Source: Pseudomonas sp. efr-133-TYG-5 (GTDB lineage: Bacteria; Pseudomonadota; Gammaproteobacteria; Pseudomonadales; Pseudomonadaceae). Taken from it: 64,000 nucleotides of DNA. Location of the stretch: positions 62,001-126,000 of the forward strand of contig NZ_JARVSM010000008.1 of the NCBI RefSeq assembly GCF_030209175.1. The letters run 5' to 3'. Made by a program: the position numbers and the translations under genes. The notes under the pieces were generated by a model. The model was given only the letters and a program-made list of their open reading frames with translations, was not told where the DNA came from and made no database searches. This document shows positions 16,671 through 24,402 of this stretch, piece after piece (position 1 is the first letter of the stretch; each line of letters opens with the position of its first letter).

Positions 16671-19082
16671 TTATTCCGGCAGTTTGTACGCAATCACATA
16701 GTCACCCATCTTGGTGCCCAGCGAGCCGTGACCGCCGACAACCAGCAGCACGTATTGCTTGCCGTCCTTGCCGGTGTACGTCATCGGGGTGGCCTGGCCG
16801 CCAGCCGGCAGACGCGATTTCCACAGCTCTTTACCGCTGTTCACGTCGTAGGCACGCAGGTACTGGTCGAGGGTGCCGCTGAGGAAGCCGACGCCGCCGG
16901 CGGTGACCATCGAGCCGCCCATGCTCGGCACGCCGAGGGTGAAGCCGATCGGGATCGGCGAGCTGTCGCGGCTGGTGCCGTTCTTGCGTTTCCACACGAC
17001 TTTGCCGGTGGTCAGGTCGATACCGGCGACGTAGCCCCAGGCCGGGGCCTGGCACGGTACGCCGAACGGCGACATGAACGGGTGCATGATCACCGCGTAT
17101 GGCGCGCCGGTGTTCGGTTGCACACCCGCGGTTTCGCTCTCGCGCTTGCTGCCGGCGGCGACTTTCTCGCGTGGCACCATTTTCGAGACGAAGGCCATGT
17201 AGTTCGGGCTGGTGAAGAGCATCTGGCGCACCGGATCGACCGAGACGCCGCCCCAGTTGAACACGCCGACGTTACCCGGGTAGATCAGGCTGCCCTGTTC
17301 CGACGGCGGGGTGTACTGGCCTTCATAGCGCAGTTCCTTGAACTGGATGCGGCACAGCATCTGGTCGAACGGGCTCGCGCCCCACATGGCTTTTTCGGTC
17401 AGTTCCGGGGCCAGCAGGTTGAGGTCCGAACGGGCCTGGGTCGGTGCGGTGTGGTCGCCTTTCACCGCGCCTTGCGGAACCGGGATTTCCTGGATCGGGA
17501 TGATCGGCGTGCCGTCACGACGGTCGAGGACGTACAGGCTGCCCTGTTTGGTCGGGGCGATCAGTGCCGGTTTCACGCCGTCGGCGGTTTTCATGTCGAG
17601 CAGGGTTGGCTGGCTGCCAACGTCCATGTCCCACAGGTCGTGGTGGGTGAACTGGTAGTTCCAGCGCACTTTACCGGTGGCCAGATCCAGCGCAACCACA
17701 CCGGCGCTGAATTTCTCGGCGCCTGGGGTGCGGTCGGCGCCCCACTGGTCAGGGGTCTGGTTGCCCAGTGGCAGGTAAACCATGCCGAGTTTTTCGTCGA
17801 CACTGGCCAGCGACCACATGTTCGCCGAGTTGCGGCTGTAGGTTTCGCCCGGGGCCAGCGGTTCGGTGGCGTCCGGCTTGTCGCTGTCCCAGTTCCACAC
17901 CAGGTGGCCGTCGTGCACGTCGAAGGCGCGGATCACGCCCGATGGCTCGTTGGTCGACTCGTTGTCGGTAACGTGACCGCCCATGATCACCAGATCACGG
18001 GTAATCGCCGCTGGCGAGGTGGAGTAGTAGCCACCGGCGGTGAACGGGCCGATGCCCTGGGTCAGGTCGACCACGCCGTTGCTGCCGAAGCCTTCGCAGA
18101 TCTTGCCGGTGTCGGCGTTCAATGCGATCAGGCGGGCGTCAGCGGTTGGCAGGTAGAGGCGGCGCGGGCAGGCTTGCGCCACGGCTTTGCCGGCCTCGGA
18201 GATGACTGCCGATGCGGCGTTTTCCGACTTGGCATAGGCGGCTTCGTCGTAGTACGACACGCCACGGCAGGTCATGTGGGCGAAGCCCTTGAAGCCGACC
18301 GGGCTCTTGATCTGCGGGTCGAAGCGCCACAGTTCCTTGCCGGTGTCCGGATCCAGCGCCAGCACTTTGCTGTGGGCGGTGCACGCATAGAGCATGCCGT
18401 TGGCCTTGAGCGGGGTGTTTTCGTTGGTCAGTTCCACCGGGTCATCGGCGGTCGGCAGGTCGCCGGTCTGGATGCGCCAGGCTTCCTGCAGTTTGCCGAC
18501 GTTGGCCGGGGTGATCTGCTTGAGCGGCGAGTAGCGGTCACCGAACTCGGTGCGGCCATAGGCCTGCCAGTCGCCGTCCGGCATCTGCGGGGCGGTGCTG
18601 GTCATGTCCGCGCTGTCGCGGCCCAGTTCGCCGAAGGTTTCGCCCGGGTGGGTGAACAGGCTGGCCAGGGCAGTGACGCCGGCCAGGATCACCGCCACGC
18701 TCAAGCCGCCGGTGCCCAGCGGGGCAGGGCCGTCGAGCAGCAGCGGACGGCGGAACCACGGCAGCAGCATGACGAAGCCGAGGACGAACCACAGGGCCAG
18801 GCGCGGCACCAGTTGCCACCAGTCCAGGCCGACTTCCCACAGGGCCCACACGGTGCTGGCGAACAGCACGATGGCGTACAGGCCCAATGCCGCGCGACGG
18901 CGCAGCAGCAACAGAATACCGGTCAGCGCAATACCGATACCGGCCAGCAGGTAGTACAGCGAGCCGCCGAGCATGCTCAGCTTGACTCCCCCGGCCAGCA
19001 TGGCCAGGCCCATTAGCAGAAGCAGAATGCCGAGCAGGCTCGGTAGCAGACGGCCTCGACTCGAAGCACTTTCGGTGCTCAT
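16671..19082 (-). CDS. gcd: membrane-bound PQQ-dependent glucose dehydrogenase
   Basis: The protein has 803 residues. Five hydrophobic segments in the first ~140 residues anchor it in the inner membrane and give the ubiquinone site. The remainder is the periplasmic PQQ beta-propeller, with QAYGRTEFGDRYSPLKQI at its start, tryptophan-docking repeats (GKELWRFDPQ, GKVRWNYQF, GKVVWKRK, GKELWKSRLP) and HDLWDMDVGSQP. It oxidises glucose to gluconolactone in the periplasm and feeds electrons to ubiquinone, the basis of gluconate production and phosphate solubilisation in this genus. oprB is next upstream on the same strand, separated by a REPIN, as in P. aeruginosa (PA2290-PA2291). Confidence 0.96.
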   Translation of the reverse strand: MSTESASSRGRLLPSLLGILLLLMGLAMLAGGVKLSMLGGSLYYLLAGIGIALTGILLLLRRRAALGLYAIVLFASTVWALWEVGLDWWQLVPRLALWFVLGFVMLLPWFRRPLLLDGPAPLGTGGLSVAVILAGVTALASLFTHPGETFGELGRDSADMTSTAPQMPDGDWQAYGRTEFGDRYSPLKQITPANVGKLQEAWRIQTGDLPTADDPVELTNENTPLKANGMLYACTAHSKVLALDPDTGKELWRFDPQIKSPVGFKGFAHMTCRGVSYYDEAAYAKSENAASAVISEAGKAVAQACPRRLYLPTADARLIALNADTGKICEGFGSNGVVDLTQGIGPFTAGGYYSTSPAAITRDLVIMGGHVTDNESTNEPSGVIRAFDVHDGHLVWNWDSDKPDATEPLAPGETYSRNSANMWSLASVDEKLGMVYLPLGNQTPDQWGADRTPGAEKFSAGVVALDLATGKVRWNYQFTHHDLWDMDVGSQPTLLDMKTADGVKPALIAPTKQGSLYVLDRRDGTPIIPIQEIPVPQGAVKGDHTAPTQARSDLNLLAPELTEKAMWGASPFDQMLCRIQFKELRYEGQYTPPSEQGSLIYPGNVGVFNWGGVSVDPVRQMLFTSPNYMAFVSKMVPREKVAAGSKRESETAGVQPNTGAPYAVIMHPFMSPFGVPCQAPAWGYVAGIDLTTGKVVWKRKNGTSRDSSPIPIGFTLGVPSMGGSMVTAGGVGFLSGTLDQYLRAYDVNSGKELWKSRLPAGGQATPMTYTGKDGKQYVLLVVGGHGSLGTKMGDYVIAYKLPE

Positions 19083-19199
19083 AGTGTGGTTCTCCGTGAC
19101 GTTTCAAATTGTTTCGCGCAGTAGTCACTGTAGATGACGATTGGGCGCGGGCATGGTTCAGATAAAACTTGTCTAGCTAACGAAATTTTCCTTTATCCC

Positions 19200-19290
19200 T
19201 GTGGGAGCTGGCTTGCCAGCGATGGCGGAGTGACAGCCGACGATCAATGTCGAATGTGCAATCGCGTCGCTGGCAAGCCAGCTCCCACAG
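19200..19290. repeat. REPIN
   Basis: GTGGGAGCTGGCTTGCCAGC (19201) and the exact inverse GCTGGCAAGCCAGCTCCCAC (to 19289) flank about 45 bp. It lies between oprB and gcd and may decouple their expression. The rest of 19083-19307 shows nothing else I can name. Confidence 0.9.
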
Positions 19291-19307
19291 CTTTTTCGTG
19301 TCGTTGT

Positions 19308-20669
19308 TCAGAACGACGACTGGATCTTGATCCCCGCGATCAGTGCGTCATCGACCTGGTCCACGCCGCCCGGATGGCGGATGTACTGCAGGTTCGGGCG
19401 CACGGTCAGCCAGTTGCTCACGTGCACGCCGTAATACAGCTCGGCGCTGTATTCGGTGTCCTGCGGCGGCAGGTAGGACGGATCGTCATAGGCGTAGACC
19501 GCGTGGGCCTGATTGCTCGCTTCCGCGTTCTTGCGATAGGCCGGGTTGACGTGGACGCGGGCCAGGGCGAAACCGATGTCGTCCTTGGCGCGCGCATCGA
19601 GCGGGCCTTTGTAGACGACACCGGCCTGCACGTAGTTGTCGATGGCGTTGGTTTTCTTGTCGTGCAGCGTTGCGTTGGCGAACACGCTCAGGCCGCGCGA
19701 GTGGTCGCTGGCGAGGCTGGTGAGCTGTTGCTGCGCGCCGAACCACACGCCGTGCTTGCTCGACGCGCTGCGGTAGCCTTCGCCGCTGAGGGCGGCAGGC
19801 TGGCCGTTCTGGTCTTTATAGACGTCAGAGGCCTTGGCGCTGCTGTAGTAGTAACCGGCGCGGTATTCACCCGGCAGGCCGTTGAGCTTCGGCGTCCACA
19901 CAAGTTCGACCGGCAGTACGGCGCCCTGGGTGCCACTGCCGCTGAGCTTGAAGCCGTTGCCGCGATCGAGGTTCGACGGGTTCTGTTCATAGGCGCCGAC
20001 CTGGGCGTACAGCTCTGCGCTCAGGTGATATTTGACCCGCAGCGCCCACTGGCTGACCGGCCAGTTGTACCAGATGCCGCCAACCCAGTTGCCGACCTGC
20101 GAGCCGCAGAACGCCAGGTTCTGGAAGTCGCAGGGGAAGCTGTTGAAGTCTTCGCCTTCGCCGAAACGGCCGAGCTTGATGTCGAGCTTCTGCTCGAAGA
20201 ATTTCTGCTGGTACCACATCTGTGTCAGGCGGGTGGTCTGGCCACGGCCCCAGACTTCCTGGGCGGAGGTGAAGCCACCGACGCGCGGGTCGTTGATGCG
20301 GTCGTTGCTGATGTTGTTGCCGCTGCGCTTGGTCACGGTCAACTGGAACTCGGCGTCGTCCCAGCCGAGCAGTTTTTCCAGGTTCAGGTGCGTGCCGAGG
20401 CCGAACTGGTCGCTGTAGCGCGCGGTGCGGTCGTGGTCGTAGCCGCCGTGCAGGTTGCTGCCCATTTCGCCGGTGTAATCGAGCTTGAAGTCGATCCCTT
20501 TTGCCGCGAGTTCGCTGCGGGTGCCGTTCCAGTCACCGAGCATCCACGGTGAGTCACTGTCGAAGGCGGGGGTCGCCTGGGCGTAGGTGGCGAAGCCGAG
20601 CGCGGTGCAGCTGCCGAGCAGGCGTAGGGCTGAGATAGCGCTGTCTCGGGAGAAGGAAAAATCAGGCAT
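19308..20669 (-). CDS. oprB: carbohydrate-selective porin OprB
   Basis: The protein has 453 residues and is an outer membrane 16-stranded beta-barrel for glucose and related sugars. The N-terminus has a signal-like hydrophobic stretch (LRLLGSCTALGFATYAQA) cleaved before TPAFDSDSPWMLGDWNGTR, the conserved OprB start. It ends in Phe (GIKIQSSF) as outer membrane barrels require. Other family segments are LTQMWYQQKFF, KLGRFGEGEDFNSFPCDFQN and ELYYGVHVSNWLTVRPN. Together with gcd it fits a direct periplasmic glucose oxidation route. Two cysteines (FPCDFQNLAFCGS) probably form the usual disulphide loop. Confidence 0.93.
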   Translation of the reverse strand: MPDFSFSRDSAISALRLLGSCTALGFATYAQATPAFDSDSPWMLGDWNGTRSELAAKGIDFKLDYTGEMGSNLHGGYDHDRTARYSDQFGLGTHLNLEKLLGWDDAEFQLTVTKRSGNNISNDRINDPRVGGFTSAQEVWGRGQTTRLTQMWYQQKFFEQKLDIKLGRFGEGEDFNSFPCDFQNLAFCGSQVGNWVGGIWYNWPVSQWALRVKYHLSAELYAQVGAYEQNPSNLDRGNGFKLSGSGTQGAVLPVELVWTPKLNGLPGEYRAGYYYSSAKASDVYKDQNGQPAALSGEGYRSASSKHGVWFGAQQQLTSLASDHSRGLSVFANATLHDKKTNAIDNYVQAGVVYKGPLDARAKDDIGFALARVHVNPAYRKNAEASNQAHAVYAYDDPSYLPPQDTEYSAELYYGVHVSNWLTVRPNLQYIRHPGGVDQVDDALIAGIKIQSSF

Positions 20670-20851
20670 GGGTCAGTCTTTTTTGGTGTTTTACGGGGGT
20701 AAACCGAGCGCTTCAATTTGACGCAGGCAGTGAAGCGATTCAGCTGAAGGGCGGCAGGATAATGATCTGTAACAAAAAGACAAAGGGCTTTTGCCGACAT
20801 GCAGCATTTCTGATTCGGTAACAGTGCGGCAAACGGGCGCATTGTGGCGAT

Positions 20852-20878
20852 GGCCGCAGGCTGCGATCTTCTTCGGTT
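20852..20878. repeat. short GATCGCAGCCTGCGGC-type repeat
   Basis: GCCGCAGGCTGCGATCTTC is a short dispersed element common in fluorescent Pseudomonas intergenic regions, here with an internal GCAGGCTGC inverted repeat. It is the only recognisable item in the 20670-20968 gap, which should also hold the divergent promoters of oprB and the VF530 gene. Confidence 0.5.
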
Positions 20879-20968
20879 GGCCTACATTTGATGCAAGGCC
20901 TTCCACCTGACCGGCCCCTCGGCTAAGGTGCGCGGCTTGTGCATTTTCACTCCGTCCAAAGGCCTGGC

Positions 20969-21199
20969 ATGAACGACCACACTCCCGATCCGCTGCATGG
21001 CGTAACCCTCGAACAGATCCTCAATGCGCTGGTGGCGCATTACGAGTGGTCGGGGTTGGCCGAGCGCATCGATATCCGTTGCTTCAAGAGCGATCCGAGC
21101 ATCAAGTCGAGCCTGACGTTCTTGCGCAAGACGCCGTGGGCGCGGGAGAAGGTCGAGCGCCTGTACGTGAAGCTGATGCGCACCAAGCGTCCGCTCTGA
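20969..21199 (+). CDS. VF530 family (DUF2132) DNA-binding protein
   Basis: The protein has 76 residues. DPLHGVTLEQILNALVAHYEW, then RIDIRCFKSDPSIKSSLTFL and RKTPWAREKVERLYV are the whole-length signature of the VF530/DUF2132 family; the V. fischeri member has a DNA-binding-like fold by structure. Function in the cell is unknown. The ATG at 20969 gives the family start MNDHTPDPLHG. The next gene begins one base after its stop, so they are probably cotranscribed. Confidence 0.88.
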   Translation: MNDHTPDPLHGVTLEQILNALVAHYEWSGLAERIDIRCFKSDPSIKSSLTFLRKTPWAREKVERLYVKLMRTKRPL

Positions 21200-21200
21200 A

Positions 21201-21842
21201 ATGGACGCCGGTTGTTGGCGCCGTCGCCTGATCACCCTTGCCGCCGTATTGGGCTGGGCGGGATTGGGCATTCAGCTTTATCTGATCTTCTTCGCCCGTT
21301 TGAGCGTCGATGCCAGCCTGTTGGGCGGGCTGGTGAGCTTTTTCAGTTACTTCACGATTCTGACCAACACGCTGGTGGCGACCGTGCTGACCTGTGCTGT
21401 GACCACGCGTGAATCCGCGGCGCGTCGCTGGTTTTTGCAGCCGTGGATCAGCAGTGGCATTGCCGTGAGCATCGCGGTGGTCGGTCTGGCCTACAGCATT
21501 CTGCTGCGGCATTTATGGCACCCCGAAGGCTGGCAGTTTATTGCCGACGAATTACTCCACGACGTGATGCCGCTGCTGTTTCTCGGTTATTGGTGGTGCT
21601 GCGTGCCTAAAGGTACGTTGCGCCTTCGGCATCTGCCGCTGTGGCTGATCTATCCGCTGGTGTACTTCGCCTATGCGCTGCTGCGCGGGCATCTGCTCGG
21701 TGCGTATGCGTATCCGTTCATCGATGTGGCGATGCTCGGTTATCCACAGGTGTTCATCAATGCCGGCGGGATATTGGTGGGGTTTGTGCTGATTGGCTTG
21801 CTGGTGATCGGGATCGACCGCTGGCAGTCAGTACGACGTTGA
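21201..21842 (+). CDS. Pr6Pr family membrane protein
   Basis: The protein has 213 residues with six predicted membrane segments. Family features are FFSYFTILTNTLVA (segment 2), the ELLHDVMPLLFLGYWW stretch, and PLVYFAYALLRGHLLGAYAYPFIDV near the C-terminus. These match the FAR-17a/AIG1-like Pr6Pr family of unknown function. It directly follows the VF530 gene with a one-base gap. A REP doublet follows. Confidence 0.85.
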   Translation: MDAGCWRRRLITLAAVLGWAGLGIQLYLIFFARLSVDASLLGGLVSFFSYFTILTNTLVATVLTCAVTTRESAARRWFLQPWISSGIAVSIAVVGLAYSILLRHLWHPEGWQFIADELLHDVMPLLFLGYWWCCVPKGTLRLRHLPLWLIYPLVYFAYALLRGHLLGAYAYPFIDVAMLGYPQVFINAGGILVGFVLIGLLVIGIDRWQSVRR

Positions 21843-21851
21843 AAGGTCAAT

Positions 21852-21940
21852 GTGCGAGCGGGCTCGCTCGCGAAGGCGTCAGGTCAGTCAACGTCATGGT
21901 TGATTGATTGCGCGCATTCGCGAGCAAGCCCGCTCCCACA
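21852..21940. repeat. REP doublet, GCGAGC..GCTCGC type
   Basis: GTGCGAGCGGGCTCGCTCGC and GCGAGCAAGCCCGCTCCCAC face each other across about 45 bp between convergent genes. The loop sequence differs from the CTGGCTTGCCAG copies elsewhere in the window. Confidence 0.85.
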
Positions 21941-21948
21941 AGGGCAAG

Positions 21949-22734
21949 TCACTCTTCTGCAGAGCCCTCGGCCCGCCAGTAGCCGACGGCTTTGACGAAC
22001 TGCTCGTCCAGCCCGTGTTCGTCGAGCAGCACCCGGCGAATCTGCCGCGACACTTTGGTCTCGGTCGCCACCCACGCATACAGATTGCCCGTGGGCACCT
22101 GCAACTGTCTGACCGTGGTCAGCAGGTTGTCCTTGCCGCCCTCGCGCAGCACCCAGATCACATTGACCTGCGCCGCGCTCTCCAGCACCTGCTGCTCGCC
22201 GCCGTTCTCCACTTCGATCACCACCAGTGCCTTGCGATGGGCGGCCAGGCCTTCGAGGCGGCGGGCGATGGCGGGCAGGGCGGTTTCGTCGCCGATCAGC
22301 AGGTAGCTGTCGAAGATGTCCGGCACGATCATCGAACCCCGCGGGCCACCGATGTGCAGGAACTGGCCCGGCTGCGCCTGCTCGGCCCAGGTCGAGGCAG
22401 GGCCGTCGCCGTGCAGGACGAAATCGATGTCCAGTTCCAGTTTGTCGAGGTCGTAGCGGCGCGGGGTGTAGTCGCGCATTTCCGGCATCGGGCCGTCGCT
22501 CTTGCCGGCGCCGAGCACCAGGTTATCGAGGGCGGCCGCCTGTTCGGCGTTCTGCGGGAACAGCAGTTTGACGTGATCGTCGCTGCCAAGGCTGATGAAG
22601 CCGGCCAGTTCCGGCCCGCCGAGGGTGATGCGGCGCATGCGCGGGGTCAGGTCGACCACCCGCAGCACTTGCAGGCGGCGGCGTTTGATTTCGTGCATGA
22701 CGCGGTGAATGGTCTGGGTATCGACGGCGCTCAT
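21949..22734 (-). CDS. siderophore-interacting protein / NADPH-dependent ferric reductase (YqjH-like)
   Basis: The protein has 261 residues. FAD-binding is indicated by RDYTPRRYD (about residues 86-94) and by HIGGPRGSMIVPD, and the C-terminal part has the SIP-type NAD(P) fold (YLLIGDETALPAIARRLE; YAWVATETKVSRQIRRVL; KAVGYWRAEG). It should reduce ferric-siderophore complexes in the cytoplasm to release iron. The start overlaps the stop of the PadR regulator gene by ATGA. The pairing with a His-rich PadR repressor mirrors E. coli YqjI (NfeR)-YqjH (NfeF), so nickel or iron control is likely. Confidence 0.9.
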   Translation of the reverse strand: MSAVDTQTIHRVMHEIKRRRLQVLRVVDLTPRMRRITLGGPELAGFISLGSDDHVKLLFPQNAEQAAALDNLVLGAGKSDGPMPEMRDYTPRRYDLDKLELDIDFVLHGDGPASTWAEQAQPGQFLHIGGPRGSMIVPDIFDSYLLIGDETALPAIARRLEGLAAHRKALVVIEVENGGEQQVLESAAQVNVIWVLREGGKDNLLTTVRQLQVPTGNLYAWVATETKVSRQIRRVLLDEHGLDEQFVKAVGYWRAEGSAEE

Positions 22735-23309
22735 TCGGCGTTCTCCGGGGCAGGTTGTTCAACGGCAGGGCCGTCGACGATGGCTTTCGCGGTGTCATTG
22801 AGCAGGTCGCGCACCCGCAGGATCTCCTGCGGGCTCCAGCGCCCGTGGTGCATTTGCAGGGCGTGGCGCAGGTTGTGCACCGCTTCATGGATTTCCGGCG
22901 GCCGGTCGTGGCCGCGCAGCGAGCGTTTGCTGACGTCGATGCGCATGCGCACGCCGTCGAGGGCGATCGCCTGTTCGCTGAGCGAGGCGCGCCCGGCATC
23001 GGTCACCGCATAGCGCTTCTTGCCGCCCGCGGCATCGCCGCAAATCATTTCGCTTTCTTCGAGAAAGGTCAGGGTGGGGTAGATCACCCCGGGGCTCGGG
23101 CTGTAGGCGCCGTCGAACATGCCTTCGATCTGGCGGATCAGGTCGTAGCCGTGGCACGGCTGTTCGGCGATCAGCGCGAGCAGCAGCAGCTTCAGATCAC
23201 CGGGGGCGAACACCCGTGGGCCACGGCCGCCGCGTTCGCGTCCGGGGCGTTTTTCGAAGCCGTCGCGGCCGTCGGCGTGTTCGCGGTGGGGGGCATGATG
23301 GTCTCTCAT
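22731..23309 (-). CDS. PadR family regulator, His-rich N-terminus (YqjI-like)
   Basis: The protein has 192 residues. A short His-rich N-terminus (MRDHHAPHREHADG) precedes the PadR winged helix: LLLLALIAEQPCHGYDLIRQ and YSPSPGVIYPTLTFLEE, then a C-terminal dimerisation part. E. coli YqjI has the same layout and uses the His-rich tail to sense nickel, repressing itself and the ferric reductase yqjH. Here the reductase gene follows with ATGA overlap. A palindrome upstream (23344-23355) is a likely autoregulatory operator. Metal specificity is inferred only. Confidence 0.87.
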   Translation of the reverse strand: MRDHHAPHREHADGRDGFEKRPGRERGGRGPRVFAPGDLKLLLLALIAEQPCHGYDLIRQIEGMFDGAYSPSPGVIYPTLTFLEESEMICGDAAGGKKRYAVTDAGRASLSEQAIALDGVRMRIDVSKRSLRGHDRPPEIHEAVHNLRHALQMHHGRWSPQEILRVRDLLNDTAKAIVDGPAVEQPAPENAE

Positions 23310-23330
23310 TGCAGTCTTCTCTCGTCGTGT

Positions 23331-23360
23331 TTAGATACAACTTAAGATATATCTTTAGAT
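23331..23360 (-). promoter_or_regulatory. candidate PadR operator
   Basis: AAGATATATCTT (23344-23355) is a perfect 12-bp palindrome, flanked by partial repeats AGATACAACTT and TTTAGAT. On the minus strand it overlaps where a -35/-10 region for the regulator gene (ATG at 23309) would lie (TTGTATCTA). PadR repressors bind such AT-rich palindromes. Confidence 0.6.
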
Positions 23361-23825
23361 GTCGGCAAGGGCTTTTTGCCTTGGGCCGAGGTGCCCCGAC
23401 GAGCGGTGGAGCGCGGGAAAATGCTGTTTGGCAACTGTGTAAAAGGTGCTCGGTTCTTTACGCAAGTGGGCAGAACAGTGACCCGGAAGTTAAAGCGGTG
23501 ACTCTATTAAACTTGAGTATATATTCTAGAAAGTTGCAATATTCCCGCCCTGTCTGCTTGTAACTGCTGTATGGTTTTTTACCTGAAACTGTATGTAGGG
23601 CATAACTTACAGCTACTGTTTTGAATATTGTTATTTCGGTATTTTTTCTTTCTGGTCATAGGGTTGATGAACTACGTGGTTGTGGGAAGTTGCCTGCTTA
23701 CATTCCAGAGGTAACAGTCGATCATGCCCCGGCGTTGAAACTTCAACACAACACGTTTTATTCCCCCGTGTTGTTTTGAACGTGGCAGCGACTCGACCCT
23801 TTAAAAGAAAACAAGGTACTGACCG
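23361..23825. promoter_or_regulatory. long AT-rich regulatory region before the fimbrial operon
   Basis: This 465-bp gap is distinctly AT-rich from about 23500 to 23690 (GAGTATATATTCTAG, TTTTGAATATTGTTATTTCG), unlike the coding DNA around it. That fits an AT-rich binding region for nucleoid silencers upstream of fimbriae. Near the gene, GTTGAA/TTCAAC (23734-23747) and ACAACACG/CGTGTTGT (23748-23755 with 23767-23774, then TTTT) form two consecutive hairpins; the second resembles a weak terminator 50 nt before the pilin ATG. No specific activator site was recognised. Confidence 0.5.
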
Positions 23826-24320
23826 ATGTTCAAGAAAATCGCTTTCGCTGCTCCCCTGGCTGTCCTGGCCCTGAGCTCTTCCGTGGTCTTCGCTGCCGGT
23901 GAAGCCCGTCACTCCATCAGCCTGGTGGCGCACGTGCCAACCAACGGTTTCTACGTCGTGCCGACCGATTCCGATCTGGTCAACAAGGACCAGGACATGA
24001 GCTTCAGCCCGGTCACCGGTGCGATGAAACCGGTCGAAGGTTTCTTCGACGTGCGCAACAACAACGGTTCGGTGCACGGATCGCTGGAAGGCATCCCGAA
24101 ACTGGTCGGTGGCTCGAACACCATCGATCTGAAGGTCGAGTTCAACGGCAAGGAACTGACCCAGACCCCGCAAATGGTCGTCGGCGAAGCCGAGTCCGAT
24201 GTGAACTACCGCGCTCCGCTGCGCATCAGCGCCAAGGGCAGCAACTTCAATCCGGGCGACTACACCGGCTCCGTCACCATGATGTTCGACGCGGTTCCAC
24301 CGGTCGGCGGCGCGCTCTAA
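23826..24320 (+). CDS. CS1-type fimbrial major subunit (pilin 1)
   Basis: The protein has 164 residues. The signal peptide MFKKIAFAAPLAVLALSSSVVFA is cleaved before AGEARHSISLVAHVP. CS1/CooA/CblA pilins share the pattern seen here: an alternating N-terminal donor strand (ISLVAHVPTNGFYVVPTDSD), FDVRNNNGSVHGSL in the middle and YTGSVTMMFDA at the C-terminus, with no cysteines. It would be the abundant shaft subunit, assembled by the alternate chaperone-usher pathway. It is the first gene of a six-gene operon; a terminator-like hairpin follows, so it should be the most expressed. Confidence 0.9.
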   Translation: MFKKIAFAAPLAVLALSSSVVFAAGEARHSISLVAHVPTNGFYVVPTDSDLVNKDQDMSFSPVTGAMKPVEGFFDVRNNNGSVHGSLEGIPKLVGGSNTIDLKVEFNGKELTQTPQMVVGEAESDVNYRAPLRISAKGSNFNPGDYTGSVTMMFDAVPPVGGAL

Positions 24321-24333
24321 CCCGTGAAGTAAC

Positions 24334-24377
24334 AAAAGCCGGCTGGCCGACGTACGTGTCGGCGGGCCGGACTTTTT
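24334..24377 (+). terminator. intra-operon terminator/attenuator after pilin 1
   Basis: AAAAG-CCGGC-TG-GCCGAC pairs with GTCGGC-GG-GCCGG-A-CTTTT around a short GTACGT loop and ends in TTTTT (24373-24377). This is a strong rho-independent structure between the pilin and usher genes. Partial read-through would give many pilins per usher. Confidence 0.82.
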
Positions 24378-24402
24378 CCGTTCGCAATCAGAGTCCGTTT
24401 TC

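Noticed and set aside
16728..19016. 762-codon open frame opposite gcd
   Set aside because: It is antisense to an unmistakable glucose dehydrogenase with PQQ repeats; composition is His/Arg/Gly-rich without known motifs.
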